The notes: a model not told the origin generated them from the letters alone. Positions 16,116 through 25,568 are shown, counted from the first letter of the stretch. The stretch is 44,579 nt of DNA from an uncultured Ruminococcus sp. (GCA_946494335.1 CAMMBV010000030.1:1-44579); one strand, 5' to 3'. Made by a program: numbers and translations.

Positions 16116-16646
16116 ATGCCCATAGATATGAAAAGTATGATTGCCGGGACCTTCCTGGATCTGGCAAAACAAAAGGAAATCGATAAAATTACCGTAAAGG
16201 CCCTGATTGAAGCATGTCATATTTCCCGGCAGACTTTTTACTATCATTTTCAGGACATGATGGATGTCATCGCATGGTCTATGGAACAGGCCGCCCGGGC
16301 TATGCTTGAACGGGGACTGAAAGCCGGCACCCCGGAAGAGGCTTTCAGCATCATCCTTTCTTCCGCAGCCGAAAATCATCAGCTTATCCGGAAACTGATG
16401 AATTCCCAGAAAAGAGATCAGGTGGAAAAGCTTTTCGTCCAGATGATTAAAAAATATATCCAGGAGCTTATTTTAAACAAAGCGCCGGAGCTTTCTTTGA
16501 ATTATTCCGATATGGAGCTTCTTCTGGATTTCTGGGCATTTGGAATAACGGGAATCCTGTTCCAGCACTGCATTGAGGAGCGGACAGATGCCCAAAAACT
16601 GGCACGGCAGATCTGCCGGCTTCTTTCCGAGCGCCCCAAAAGCTGA
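16116..16646 (+). CDS. TetR family transcriptional regulator (divergent from MATE)
   Basis: This 176-residue protein has an N-terminal TetR HTH at about residues 8-55 (FLDLAKQKEIDKITVKALIEACHIS then RQTFYYHF). A helical C-terminal ligand/dimer domain resembles the DhaS-type subgroup. It is transcribed away from the MATE gene, with the two promoters within ~80 bp. It may regulate both the exporter and itself. The inducer is unknown. Confidence 0.85.
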   Translation: MPIDMKSMIAGTFLDLAKQKEIDKITVKALIEACHISRQTFYYHFQDMMDVIAWSMEQAARAMLERGLKAGTPEEAFSIILSSAAENHQLIRKLMNSQKRDQVEKLFVQMIKKYIQELILNKAPELSLNYSDMELLLDFWAFGITGILFQHCIEERTDAQKLARQICRLLSERPKS

Positions 16647-16680
16647 TCCAATGGACAAAAAACAAAATGTGTCTGTCTTT

Positions 16681-16755
16681 TTGACATTTCTCCCTTTCTG
16701 TACATACAGTTTTCCAATTCTGCAAGTGTCCCGCTCCCTTTTCTCCTGATACAAT
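16681..16755 (+). promoter_or_regulatory. Candidate promoters of ftsH
   Basis: Two possibilities are seen. One is TTGACA (16681-16686) with a weak ATACAG -10 after 17 bases. The other is an extended -10, TGATACAAT (16747-16755), without a good -35. Neither is decisive. Confidence 0.4.
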
Positions 16756-16792
16756 TTAAAACAGATAAAATACCGGAAAGAGGAGAAAATAC

Positions 16793-18610
16793 ATGAATGA
16801 AGTGAGACAACCGAAAAAACCTATGATTTATTATTACATTATCGTGCTTTTGGTTTTGCTGCTTTTTAATGTTCTGGCCATGCCCTGGATCTCCCAGAGG
16901 CAGATCCGGCAGGTGGATTACAGCACATTCATTACCATGACAGAAAATAAAGAGATCGGTCAGGTGGAGATTAAGAATCAGGATAATCAGATTCTGTTCA
17001 CCGACAAAGACAACACTGCCGTCTATAAGACCGGAATCGTGGACGATCCCGATCTGACACAGCGTCTTTATGACTCCGGTGCAGAATTCTCCGGTGAAAT
17101 TGTGGAGCAGATGTCTCCCCTTTTGAGCTTTCTCATCAGCTGGGTACTGCCCATCGCCATTTTCATCGGCATCGGCCAGTATATGTCCAAAAAAATAATG
17201 AAAAAAGCCGGCGGCGCCAATTCCATGGCCTTTGGAATGGGAAAAAGCAATGCCAAAGTATACGTAAAATCTTCCGAGGGAATCAAGTTTTCCGATGTGG
17301 CCGGTGAAGATGAAGCAAAGGATAATCTTGCGGAAGTGGTTGATTACCTGCACAACCCCGGCAAATATAAAGAAGTGGGAGCTTCCATGCCCAAAGGCAT
17401 TTTGCTGGTGGGCCCTCCCGGAACCGGAAAAACCATGCTGGCAAAGGCCGTGGCCGGTGAGTCAAACGTTCCCTTCTTTTCCATATCCGGTTCAGAATTT
17501 GTGGAGATGTTTGTAGGCATGGGAGCAGCAAAAGTGCGTGATCTGTTTAAACAGGCCAAAGAAAAGGCGCCCTGCATCGTCTTCATCGATGAGATTGATG
17601 CCATCGGCAAAAAGCGCGACGGCCATATGGGCGGCAACGATGAACGGGAACAGACCTTAAATCAGCTGCTGACAGAGATGGATGGTTTCGAGGATAACAG
17701 CGGAGTTATCATCCTGGCCGCCACCAACCGCCCCGAATCCCTGGATCCGGCTCTGACCCGTCCGGGACGTTTCGACAGGAGAGTCCCCGTGGAACTTCCG
17801 GATCTGAAAGGCCGTGAAGAAATCCTGAAAGTTCACGCCAAAAAGATCAAACTATCCGATGATGTGGACTTTGGCAAAATTGCCCGAATGGCTTCCGGCG
17901 CTTCCGGCGCGGAACTGGCCAACATCATCAACGAAGCCGCTCTGCGGGCCGTGCGGGACAACAGGAAATTCACCACCCAGGCTGATCTGGAGGAGAGCAT
18001 CGAGGTGGTCATTGCCGGCTATCAGAAGAAGAACGCCATTTTAACGGACAAAGAAAAACGGATCGTGGCCTACCATGAGATCGGCCATGCCCTGGTGGCC
18101 GCCAGACAGACCAACTCCGCACCTGTTCAGAAGATTACCATCGTCCCCCGTACCTCAGGAGCTTTAGGCTACACCATGCAGGTGGAAGAAGGGGAACACT
18201 ATTTAATGAGCAAGGAAGAGATTTCAAATAAAATCGCCACTTTAACCGGCGGCCGGGCTGCGGAAGAGCTGGTCTTTGGCTCCATCACCACCGGAGCTTC
18301 CAATGATATCGAGCAGGCCACCAGACTTTCCAGAGCCATGATCACCCGCTACGGCATGAGTGAAGAATTCGACATGGTGGCAATGGAAACGCTCAGCAAT
18401 CAGTACCTGGGCGGGGATACTTCTCTTGCCTGCTCCGCTGAAACCCAGACACAGATTGACCGTCAGGTGGTGGCGCTGGTGAAAAAACAGCACCAAAAAG
18501 CCATACAGATTCTGCAGGAAAACCGAATTAAACTGGATGAACTTGCCAGATATCTCTATGAGAAGGAAACGATCACAGGCGATGAATTTATGGCGATTCT
18601 GAATGCATAA
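16793..18610 (+). CDS. ftsH: ATP-dependent zinc metalloprotease FtsH
   Basis: This 605-residue membrane AAA+ protease degrades misassembled membrane proteins and short-lived regulators. Transmembrane segments lie at about 12-32 and 110-128, flanking an extracytoplasmic domain. Walker A GPPGTGKT is at 207-214, followed by Walker B FIDEIDA and the second region of homology ending RPGRFDRRV. The zinc site HEIGH is at 428-432, with a distal Asp in [10 protein letters not shown]. Ile replaces the more common Ala in the HExxH motif. It stands alone, not beside hpt or tilS, and may be a second ftsH copy. AGAGGAG precedes the ATG. Confidence 0.95.
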   Translation: MNEVRQPKKPMIYYYIIVLLVLLLFNVLAMPWISQRQIRQVDYSTFITMTENKEIGQVEIKNQDNQILFTDKDNTAVYKTGIVDDPDLTQRLYDSGAEFSGEIVEQMSPLLSFLISWVLPIAIFIGIGQYMSKKIMKKAGGANSMAFGMGKSNAKVYVKSSEGIKFSDVAGEDEAKDNLAEVVDYLHNPGKYKEVGASMPKGILLVGPPGTGKTMLAKAVAGESNVPFFSISGSEFVEMFVGMGAAKVRDLFKQAKEKAPCIVFIDEIDAIGKKRDGHMGGNDEREQTLNQLLTEMDGFEDNSGVIILAATNRPESLDPALTRPGRFDRRVPVELPDLKGREEILKVHAKKIKLSDDVDFGKIARMASGASGAELANIINEAALRAVRDNRKFTTQADLEESIEVVIAGYQKKNAILTDKEKRIVAYHEIGHALVAARQTNSAPVQKITIVPRTSGALGYTMQVEEGEHYLMSKEEISNKIATLTGGRAAEELVFGSITTGASNDIEQATRLSRAMITRYGMSEEFDMVAMETLSNQYLGGDTSLACSAETQTQIDRQVVALVKKQHQKAIQILQENRIKLDELARYLYEKETITGDEFMAILNA

Positions 18611-18620
18611 AGCCATTAAT

Positions 18621-18668
18621 AAAAGCACTTTCTGCACCTGATAAATACAGTACAGAAAGTGCTTTTTC
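18621..18668. terminator. Bidirectional terminator between ftsH and the TetR gene
   Basis: AAAAGCACTTTCTG (18621-18634) pairs with CAGAAAGTGCTTTT (18653-18666). T-runs follow on both strands. Confidence 0.85.
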
Positions 18669-18698
18669 AACAGGCGGAAAAGCTGCCGCTCCATCTTC

Positions 18699-19382
18699 CT
18701 ATTTTCTTTTGTGAAGCCGGTATTCGAAATTCTGAAATTCTATTTCCACCTGATTGGCCAATATCTGGGCCTCCATCATCTTTTTTCCGTAATGCTCTTC
18801 GGAAATTCCAAACAGACGGCAGTAGATAAATATGTATGTCTCAGCCGCCTCCCTCATGCTGAACCGATGAAAATTGTGGCAGATATAACAGGTGTAATTG
18901 TCCTTTAACCCGTCATATACTGTCAGAAGTCCCTCCAGCATGATCCCGTCCGGTCCTGCATCTTCCGTAATACAATCTGCCAACGCCCAGTAGTATTTCA
19001 GATAAACATCATCCTTGATGGTATCTTCTTTCCTTTTGAGCAGTCCATTGTCACAGCAGGTATCCATAAAATTCCGGAAGGGCTCATTTTCATAGAGCAG
19101 CCGAAAGTACAGATAGTCGCCGATAAAATACTGGGTCAGCATATCCGCACCGGCAAAATATTCCTCTATGCTGCCCATGGATGCTTTGATAAATTCCCGG
19201 AAAATCGCATTTGCCAGTCTGGCCTTCGTTTTATAATGATATACAATCAGCCCCTGATTGACCTTTGCATAGCCGCTGATGTCCTTGAATGTGGTGGCAT
19301 CGTATCCCTTTTCATAAAAGAGGCATTGCGCCGCATGCAGAATTTTTTCTTTTGTGTCCAGTCCGTTTTCGTAATTTGCCAT
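18699..19382 (-). CDS. TetR family regulator at the end of the methyltransferase cluster
   Basis: This 227-residue protein has an N-terminal TetR HTH (KEKILHAAQCLFYEKGYDATTF, then GLIVYHYKTKARLANAIF). The C-terminal ligand domain is Cys- and aromatic-rich (CCDNG, YTCYICHNFH). The ATG at 19382 has CAGGAG upstream; an earlier reading from 19412 would run through the operator. It lies 77 bases after the MttB-like gene on the same strand but has its own promoter. It is a natural candidate for controlling the UroD-to-MttB operon. Confidence 0.85.
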   Translation of the reverse strand: MANYENGLDTKEKILHAAQCLFYEKGYDATTFKDISGYAKVNQGLIVYHYKTKARLANAIFREFIKASMGSIEEYFAGADMLTQYFIGDYLYFRLLYENEPFRNFMDTCCDNGLLKRKEDTIKDDVYLKYYWALADCITEDAGPDGIMLEGLLTVYDGLKDNYTCYICHNFHRFSMREAAETYIFIYCRLFGISEEHYGKKMMEAQILANQVEIEFQNFEYRLHKRK

Positions 19383-19392
19383 GGCATACTCC

Positions 19393-19415
19393 TGAATGTT
19401 CATTATACACATTCA
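19393..19415 (-). promoter_or_regulatory. TetR gene promoter with palindromic operator
   Basis: TGAATGT, nine bases, ACATTCA is a perfect dyad whose centre contains TATAAT, the -10 box on the minus strand. A repressor bound here would block its own gene. The 7-9-7 layout is the same as at 16078-16100. Confidence 0.7.
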
Positions 19416-19459
19416 TTAGTTTACCCTATCTTTTTGAAAAGGTAAAGGAACAATTTTCA

Positions 19460-20884
19460 TCAATTCTTATATTCCCGCATGGCTTTTTCCAATACTGCGT
19501 CCAGTTTTTCTTTCACCTGTGCCGGAAGCGGATGTGCAGTACCCTTCTTCAGGATCTCTTTTACTTTTTCTCTGGCGCATTCTTCCACGTCCGTGGGATT
19601 TTCCTGCTTGGAGGTTCTGGGATACATCAGCCTGGCTTCCCAGAAATCATGCAGATGATCCAGCGTATGCTCCTCCGTAAAGAAAGCCCCGCCCGGCCCC
19701 ACTTCATCGATCACATCCTCCGCCAGCGTTTCTTCCGTCACTTCCACACTCCCGGTCAGAACTTTAAGAAAACTGATCATTTCATCTCCGACCACCAGAT
19801 CTGTCAGCCGGGCATAGGCTCCGCTCTCATAAGCGCCCATCGCAAAACTCATATTAGTTCCGGAAAGCAGCGCCGTATAGATCTGAATTCCTTTGTCAAA
19901 GGCCGCCACCTGATCCATAACACCGCTGTCCGTGCCGGCAAAGTTCAGACAGAAGGGCAAGCCAAGAAAACGGAACACATCCGCCGTCGCTCCATTGGCC
20001 AGAAGCATCTCCGGATTGGAATGTGTTACACCCATGGTCCTCATATCCACATTGTCGGTAAACTTGCTGACGATAAAAGGTGTTCCCGGATTTACAACCT
20101 GACTCACCACCAGGCCGGCCAGCGTATCGGCCATCCCCAGTGCAACTGTTCCGGCAATGGTGGCCGGACCCGTAAGACCCATGCCGATTCCAGCGATATA
20201 AACTGCCGGCGCTTTTCTCCTGGCCAGATACATGATCTGGGCAAGACCATCTTCCGTATGACTCAGCGGATCCACCGGGCACACCAGATTGATCATAAAG
20301 GGTTTTTCGTCCAGCCTTTCTCTGCTTCCCGCCACCGCTTCAAACATCTCAAATTCATATTCCAGATTCTTTACATTTGCCGCCCAGTACATAACAGGCT
20401 TTTTGGTCTGGGGAAGAATGGCGTGCAGCTCTTCCAGATCCGTGATTTCCCCCTGTACATCCAGAGGAGCAACACAGGGGCTCACCCAGGATATATGCTC
20501 CAGCGTATCCATGACGGCAGCTGCATCCGCGCAGTCCTGTTTCCTGGACGGACGTCTCTTTCCGGTTTCCAGATCATCAATCGCTGTAATAGAAATAGCC
20601 GGTCCGAAATATACCGCCCCTGGCTCCAGCGTCATCGCAGGATTTCCCTCCCGGTCATAGATGCAGACTGTGGAAGGCGCTTTTTCCACCGCCCACCTTG
20701 TAAGAGAGGCCGGAATTTTTACCTTCTCCCCTTCCACCTGGCAGCCAGCTTCCTTTAGTATTTCTCTCGCCTGCGGATTGCGCATGATACATCCTGTATT
20801 TTCCAGAATGCGAAAACAGGACTCTGCGATTTCCTCACACTTTTTTTCTTCCAACACCCGATACATTACTCCAGTTTTTGCCAT
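19460..20884 (-). CDS. MttB-family (trimethylamine methyltransferase-like) methyltransferase, non-pyrrolysine type
   Basis: This 474-residue protein belongs to the MttB superfamily (ILENTGC near residue 27, GTDSGVMDQVAAFDKG near 300, and GGAFFTEEHTLDHLHDFWEARL near 410). Pyrrolysine MttB proteins have an in-frame TAG, and none occurs here. It therefore groups with MtgB/MtpB/MtcB-type enzymes, which demethylate glycine betaine, proline betaine or carnitine onto a corrinoid protein. The substrate cannot be read directly, but the neighbouring BCCT carrier supports a quaternary amine. The ATG at 20884 has AAGGAGG upstream. It is the last gene of the operon. Confidence 0.88.
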   Translation of the reverse strand: MAKTGVMYRVLEEKKCEEIAESCFRILENTGCIMRNPQAREILKEAGCQVEGEKVKIPASLTRWAVEKAPSTVCIYDREGNPAMTLEPGAVYFGPAISITAIDDLETGKRRPSRKQDCADAAAVMDTLEHISWVSPCVAPLDVQGEITDLEELHAILPQTKKPVMYWAANVKNLEYEFEMFEAVAGSRERLDEKPFMINLVCPVDPLSHTEDGLAQIMYLARRKAPAVYIAGIGMGLTGPATIAGTVALGMADTLAGLVVSQVVNPGTPFIVSKFTDNVDMRTMGVTHSNPEMLLANGATADVFRFLGLPFCLNFAGTDSGVMDQVAAFDKGIQIYTALLSGTNMSFAMGAYESGAYARLTDLVVGDEMISFLKVLTGSVEVTEETLAEDVIDEVGPGGAFFTEEHTLDHLHDFWEARLMYPRTSKQENPTDVEECAREKVKEILKKGTAHPLPAQVKEKLDAVLEKAMREYKN

Positions 20885-20913
20885 AATTTTCCTCCTTTTT
20901 ACCATTAATTTAA

Positions 20914-22134
20914 TCAATGGGCTTGCTTTACTTCTCTTTCCTCCGCTTTTTCCTTTGCAATTGCAATCAGATCCGCAACAAACAGAATCGCCATCACAAC
21001 CGCCCAAACCCACCAGGTGGGGAGATTTCCCTCTGTCTTCATCAATGATACAAGCCAGTTTGCACAATAGGTGGATAAAAAGGTACCAAGGCCATAGACC
21101 GCCGTAGTAATAGAGACTGCGTCATCTGCCCGGGAAGCGGGTACGATCTCAAATCCATGAGAATAATTGTAGGGCATTCCGATCTTATACGTCAGGCCGC
21201 AGACCGTTCCGATCACATACAGCATGAACTGTGACGGGAACATAACCAGCAGAACCAGTGTCACCGCCGCAATCAGATAAGACCAGGTGATGGTGTACCG
21301 TTTGCATTTTTCCAGCATCCAGCCAAATATCAGACCCAGAAGAAAACCAAAAATGGATTTGAGCGCCGCCGCATTTCCAGCCGCTACAGAATCTCCGATT
21401 CCTGTTTCCGTTACATAAGAAGAGATAAAGTAGAGCACCGTTGCGCCAAGGGCAATATTCATCACAAACCAGCCGATGGACATGTGCCAGAACTTCCAGC
21501 CCAGCTTTTCTTTTTTACTTTTATCCTTAGCCGCGCTGTCCGCAGTCTCACCTGTTTTATCCCTTTTAACAGATGGAACAAACAGAATCGCCATTACAAG
21601 CATGGGAATGGCCGTAAAATAGTAAATCTTGTAAGTAGCCATCCAGCCCTGTGTTCCCAGGATACCGGCAAAATAACTGAATATCATTCCCGACAGGCTT
21701 AATGCCGCGCTGTAAAATCCGTTGATGCGGGCCCGCATTTTTGCATCCTCATAAAGATCTGCGATATAAGCCACGCCGATGACGTTAACCATACCTTCTC
21801 CCACACCCACCAGTGTCCTTGTAAAACAGATATAATAGGGATTATCAATGGCTACGCCCAGTACCGCCCCCACGGCAAAAACTGCAGCGCCGATGATAAA
21901 CACTATCTTTTTATCGATTATTCTGGTCAGAAGCGGCGTAGCAAGGGACGCCACCAGCAAGATCAGCGCTGGACCAGAAACGATATAGTTTACCGCATTC
22001 ATGTTTTCCGGATAGTAGCCGTAGATCTGACCGATCACCGGCACCATGACCAGATCCGCCATTACGACTACAGAAGAAAACAGGATTGCAATTAATGCTA
22101 AGATCCTTTTTGTTTTTGACAATTGTAAATTCAT
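20914..22134 (-). CDS. Major facilitator superfamily transporter
   Basis: This 406-residue carrier has twelve predicted helices and a charged central loop (KRDKTGETADSAAKDKSKKEK). The first half has an MFS-like LLTRIIDKK loop and a GVGEGMVNVIGVAYIADLYED segment. It lies 11 bases after the BCCT gene and 29 before the MttB-like gene, so it belongs to the same transcript. It may import the methylated substrate or export the demethylated product. TAGGAGG precedes the ATG. Confidence 0.88.
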   Translation of the reverse strand: MNLQLSKTKRILALIAILFSSVVVMADLVMVPVIGQIYGYYPENMNAVNYIVSGPALILLVASLATPLLTRIIDKKIVFIIGAAVFAVGAVLGVAIDNPYYICFTRTLVGVGEGMVNVIGVAYIADLYEDAKMRARINGFYSAALSLSGMIFSYFAGILGTQGWMATYKIYYFTAIPMLVMAILFVPSVKRDKTGETADSAAKDKSKKEKLGWKFWHMSIGWFVMNIALGATVLYFISSYVTETGIGDSVAAGNAAALKSIFGFLLGLIFGWMLEKCKRYTITWSYLIAAVTLVLLVMFPSQFMLYVIGTVCGLTYKIGMPYNYSHGFEIVPASRADDAVSITTAVYGLGTFLSTYCANWLVSLMKTEGNLPTWWVWAVVMAILFVADLIAIAKEKAEEREVKQAH

Positions 22135-22145
22135 AATACTGCCTC

Positions 22146-23774
22146 CTAGTATTTTCTTTTTCTACGCTTTTTCCATTCTCCTTCTTCTTCCTCATCACTT
22201 ATATTTCTTCTGGACCAAACCGGCCTTCCTTCCCTGTCATAATCTTCCCTGTGAACGTCATACTTCCAGGGATTTTTCATGATCTTCCAGAAGGAAAACG
22301 AAAACAGAAGCATGAGAAATACTGTGGGAAAGCCTCCGATGGTAGCCAGCTTCTTCATTCCTTCCATATCATAAGTGACAAGCATAATTATGCTCAGCGC
22401 ACCTACCGTGATTCCCCATACGATTTTCAGCCATGCAGGCGCCTCGCTGTCTTCTGTGTCCAACCCTTCTGTGCAGATCCCTGCGATTACGTTGGTGTTG
22501 GAATCCGCCGATGTCACATAGGAAATAAAAGCAGTGATCAGAAACAGCGGAACGATAATCACGGAAAAGGGCATTTGCTGCAGCACCGCATAGGTGGCCG
22601 AGGCAATTCCTCTGCTTTCTATGATCTCCATAATTCCTGCGCCGTTCAGCTCATAATAAATGGAAGATCCGGAAAACAGTACCATCCAGACCACGCTGAA
22701 CAGGGACGGGATGATAAAAAGAACATTTAACGCCTCCCGGACGGTATAGCCCCGGGACACTCTTCCCAAAAACACCCCGGATACCGGCATCCAGGCCAGC
22801 CACATACACCAGTAAAACACAGGCCAGGACTGGGCCCATCCGTCCCCCGTAGATGCGGAAGCCCACAGACTGAGTCTGAAAAAATCAGAAAGATAAGCGC
22901 CGAAACTTTCGGTACACAGATTCAGCAGATAGGCTATGGGCCCGGCCAGAAATACGAGGATTCCAAGAACCAGATAAAAGTAAGAATTTATCGTGGACAG
23001 ATGTTTGATTCCTCTGTTCAGCCCGGAAGCGGCTGAAATTACAAAGGCTGCCACAATCAGTGCGCCGCTGACAAGCCACATCCTGACATCGATCTGCAGC
23101 GCGCCTCCGGATATGGCCTCCGCTCCTCCTGAAACTACCATAATACCGCTGCCCAGTGTTCCCGCCATGGCGGTGCACAGACAGAACAGGCAGATTCCGT
23201 CCACCCATGGCGTCAGTTTGGCCGCATATCTGTTCCCCATCACGGGAATCAACATGGAACCCACCGTGAAGGATGTCTTCATATTATAGAAACAGAATGC
23301 AAACAGCACCGAGGGCAGCGCGTACAACGCCATGGGAGTAAAAGTCCATTCCAGAAAAATATTTTCCATTCCCCAGATAACCGCCTGATCCGACATAGCG
23401 CCGGCCGTCACGTTATCCGGAGGATAATGAAGATGATATAACGGTTCCGCGCAGGCCCACAGCATAAGCCCTGCTCCCATAATCGTACACAGCACAATCC
23501 AGGTGTAACTGGAATATTTCACCATGGGGCGGCTTTTGGATCCTCCCAGCCGCACGTTGCGAAAGGGTGAGACGTATGCTGCGATTACCAGCATCAGCAC
23601 CAGCAGGGACACCCCGCTGAACATCCAGGAAAAGTTGGTGAGAATCCAGTTCACCATCCCATCCAGCGTCTTTACAAACAGATCATAATTTGCCATGTTC
23701 AAAGCCACAGCTCCGATCATAATCAGCCAGGGCGGCAGAAAGATTTTCCAGCGGATTTTCTTTTTACTCCTCAT
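22146..23774 (-). CDS. BCCT family betaine/carnitine/choline transporter
   Basis: This 542-residue protein has twelve helices and the BCCT hallmarks: GAGLMLWACAEPLYH near 100, the Trp-rich WPVFYWCMWLAWMPVSGVFLG near 320, and SYVTSADSNTNVIAG near 415. The C-terminal tail is highly charged (EEEEGEWKKRRKRKY). Such carriers bring in betaine, carnitine or similar quaternary amines. The gene overlaps the YcxB-like gene by an ATGA, with GGGAGG before the start. Its placement with an MttB-like enzyme fits catabolic rather than osmotic use. Confidence 0.92.
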   Translation of the reverse strand: MRSKKKIRWKIFLPPWLIMIGAVALNMANYDLFVKTLDGMVNWILTNFSWMFSGVSLLVLMLVIAAYVSPFRNVRLGGSKSRPMVKYSSYTWIVLCTIMGAGLMLWACAEPLYHLHYPPDNVTAGAMSDQAVIWGMENIFLEWTFTPMALYALPSVLFAFCFYNMKTSFTVGSMLIPVMGNRYAAKLTPWVDGICLFCLCTAMAGTLGSGIMVVSGGAEAISGGALQIDVRMWLVSGALIVAAFVISAASGLNRGIKHLSTINSYFYLVLGILVFLAGPIAYLLNLCTESFGAYLSDFFRLSLWASASTGDGWAQSWPVFYWCMWLAWMPVSGVFLGRVSRGYTVREALNVLFIIPSLFSVVWMVLFSGSSIYYELNGAGIMEIIESRGIASATYAVLQQMPFSVIIVPLFLITAFISYVTSADSNTNVIAGICTEGLDTEDSEAPAWLKIVWGITVGALSIIMLVTYDMEGMKKLATIGGFPTVFLMLLFSFSFWKIMKNPWKYDVHREDYDREGRPVWSRRNISDEEEEGEWKKRRKRKY

Positions 23775-24286
23775 CTGTCACACCTCCCGGAGCTTTTCAT
23801 GGAAGATTTCTTCAGCCTGTTCTCCAGCGCCCTGCGGATCTCCTGACAGTCTTCCGGACTCAGGCATCGCTTGGGCAGGATAAACAGATTCTGTCTGTCG
23901 GGCCGGACTGCAAATACCGCCTCTGTCTCTGCCGCGGTTATTTTATTTCCGCTGGACAGCCATTCTTTTTCTCCGGTATACAGATATCCATTTTCTGTGA
24001 ATATGAGCCTGCAGCGCTTTCCTTTAAACCGCTTTGCCGCTTTTTTGGCCTGTCTGGCCGGCCAGGCCAGTACCATGTATAACTCAGCCGCTGCCAGCAC
24101 CGCCAACAGGCTATAGGTTATGTTTTCCGGATAAACAGCGTAAAGAACCAGCATCAGGACGCCCAGGATCCCCAAGGCTGCGGCCATACGTTTTCTCCCT
24201 TTTCCAGGTTGGCCGGCCAGCACCGCCTCGCTGATTTCCTCTTCTCCCAGACGGCAGTCAATCTCCCAAACCTTTTCTTCTTCCAC
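23771..24286 (-). CDS. YcxB-like membrane protein of unknown role
   Basis: This ~171-residue protein has two adjacent transmembrane segments (about residues 36-54 and 58-77). A C-terminal domain ~75 residues long follows, beginning CRLIFTENGYLYTGEKEWL and continuing with a segment resembling the YcxB C-terminal domain (FAVRPDRQNLFILPKRCLS). The start is uncertain: GTG 24286 has GGAGG seven bases upstream, while ATG 24292 is too close to the same site. Its position between the UroD-like gene and the BCCT carrier ties it to the operon. No function is known for the family. Confidence 0.6.
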   Translation of the reverse strand: MEEEKVWEIDCRLGEEEISEAVLAGQPGKGRKRMAAALGILGVLMLVLYAVYPENITYSLLAVLAAAELYMVLAWPARQAKKAAKRFKGKRCRLIFTENGYLYTGEKEWLSSGNKITAAETEAVFAVRPDRQNLFILPKRCLSPEDCQEIRRALENRLKKSSMKSSGRCDR

Positions 24287-24302
24287 GATCATTCCTCCAT
24301 TT

Positions 24303-25391
24303 TCAATGGAAAAGCTCTTCAAACCTCACCCGGGAATAACGGTAAATCTCTTCCATAAATTCAGGGGTCATGGGGTTGGAGTAATATCCTTCCATAATAA
24401 CCGGTTTTCCATAACTGCATACCAGATCGATAAATCTGCGGGCAGCCTCCCGGTATTCTTCTTCTGACGCACCTGGTTCCGGCACATCCGGCGCCACGTG
24501 CATCTTCAGTCTGTCGCCGTATTCCGGCACCACCTTTGCAAAGTCCAGCAGCGGCTGGCATTCCAGCATATCAAAACCGGCTTCAATGTAACAAGGAAGC
24601 AGGACATCCACCTTGCCGCAGCTGTGGCATTCCGTATAAAGACCCAGAGAATGGCAGTAATCGGTCACTTTTTTCATATACGGTACGATCATTTCCCGCA
24701 CTGTGTCCGGCGAAAAGAAGATGCCCCGCTGATGTCCCCAGTCGTCATGGAGGCAGACGGCGCCGATTTTGCCGGGAAATACCTCCATATATTTGTCAAT
24801 CATCATGATATAAAGATCGGACAGACGGTCAAACAGATCTTTGATGGCATCCTGCTGATCTTCATCGATAATCGCTACTGCGGCTTCCTCAAAATCCATA
24901 AAAGAGATCAAACGTTCAAACCAGCCGCTGCAGATAACCGGCTCCCACATATAAGGAGTCCTCATATTCTTTTCTGCGTTTTCCCGGCAGCCCTGCCAGT
25001 CCCAGCTGTCGATGACTTCTTTGGTGGGAAATACCACTTTGTCATACCACTCGTTGGCATCGGAAAGAAGAGGATTTCCCGGCCGTACAGTGGAGCCGCC
25101 GATATCTTCCACATATTCCCATTCAATGCCGAACATATCCTTTCCCCCCAGCATGGACACCGGCAGTTTCTCATCGGAAACATTTCCTTTAGCCGGATTG
25201 TCCGGCACACATTTGGGAAACAGATACATGTAGTCATAGATAGACGTCTGCCAGTGCGGCCCGTTGTTCAGCATGGCTTCAAAGTTTTCCTTTGGTGTAA
25301 GAGGCGTACGCCGTTCCCGTATCTCTGTACCCATGGATATGAAGCTGTCCACAACCTCCATTTCCTGCTCTGAAAATTCAATTTTCCCCAT
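24303..25391 (-). CDS. UroD-family corrinoid-type methyltransferase (MtaA/CmuA-like)
   Basis: This 362-residue protein is of the uroporphyrinogen decarboxylase superfamily. The barrel motifs VCLHDDWGHQRGIFFSPDTVREMIVPYMKK and ECHSCGKVDVLLP are the signatures used by MtaA/MtbA-like and demethylase-associated members to hold zinc and handle methyl-corrinoids. True HemE motifs are absent and no haem genes are near, so porphyrin decarboxylation is unlikely. It is the first gene of the operon running to the MttB-like enzyme. AGGAGGT precedes the ATG. It may pass methyl groups between a corrinoid protein and a thiol or tetrahydrofolate acceptor, or be a substrate-side methyltransferase. Confidence 0.78.
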   Translation of the reverse strand: MGKIEFSEQEMEVVDSFISMGTEIRERRTPLTPKENFEAMLNNGPHWQTSIYDYMYLFPKCVPDNPAKGNVSDEKLPVSMLGGKDMFGIEWEYVEDIGGSTVRPGNPLLSDANEWYDKVVFPTKEVIDSWDWQGCRENAEKNMRTPYMWEPVICSGWFERLISFMDFEEAAVAIIDEDQQDAIKDLFDRLSDLYIMMIDKYMEVFPGKIGAVCLHDDWGHQRGIFFSPDTVREMIVPYMKKVTDYCHSLGLYTECHSCGKVDVLLPCYIEAGFDMLECQPLLDFAKVVPEYGDRLKMHVAPDVPEPGASEEEYREAARRFIDLVCSYGKPVIMEGYYSNPMTPEFMEEIYRYSRVRFEELFH

Positions 25392-25403
25392 ATTTACCTC
25401 CTG

Positions 25404-25467
25404 TTATGTATAGTTAAATTTATTTATACATAATTTTAAACGCAAATAAAGTTTATGTCAACATAAA
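25404..25467 (-). promoter_or_regulatory. Promoter of the UroD-MttB operon, covered by two palindromes
   Basis: On the minus strand TTGACA (25456-25461), 17 bases and TAAAAT (25433-25438) make a near-consensus promoter. A 16-bp palindrome (TTTATGT-CA-ACATAAA, 25452-25467) is centred on the -35 box. A second inverted repeat, TTATGTATA/TATACATAA arms at 25404-25412 and 25425-25433, covers the start site. Both share a TTATGT half-site. A repressor binding both would hold this strong promoter silent. Confidence 0.75.
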
Positions 25468-25508
25468 ATTCATTCAAACCTGCAAAAAAGCATCCCATCC
25501 GCTTAGCT

Positions 25509-25537
25509 TTGCTTTTTTTTATCAGTTGATGTACAAT
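25509..25537 (+). promoter_or_regulatory. Promoter of the split activase operon
   Basis: TTGCTT, 17 bases and TACAAT lie ~30 bp upstream of the first activase gene, divergent from the UroD operon promoter at a distance of ~50 bp. Confidence 0.55.
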
Positions 25538-25568
25538 TACCCCTAAGGAAAACAGGAGGTAATATCTC

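Noticed and set aside
19289-20758. A 489-codon plus-strand open frame opposite the MttB-like gene
   Set aside because: It is antisense to a well-supported family member, has low-complexity composition and no ribosome site.
19460-20884. Pyrrolysine-containing MttB
   Set aside because: The whole 474-residue frame contains no in-frame TAG, so it is the non-Pyl type.
24498-25373. Plus-strand open frame opposite the UroD-like gene
   Set aside because: It is a shadow of the UroD-like gene with no family motifs.
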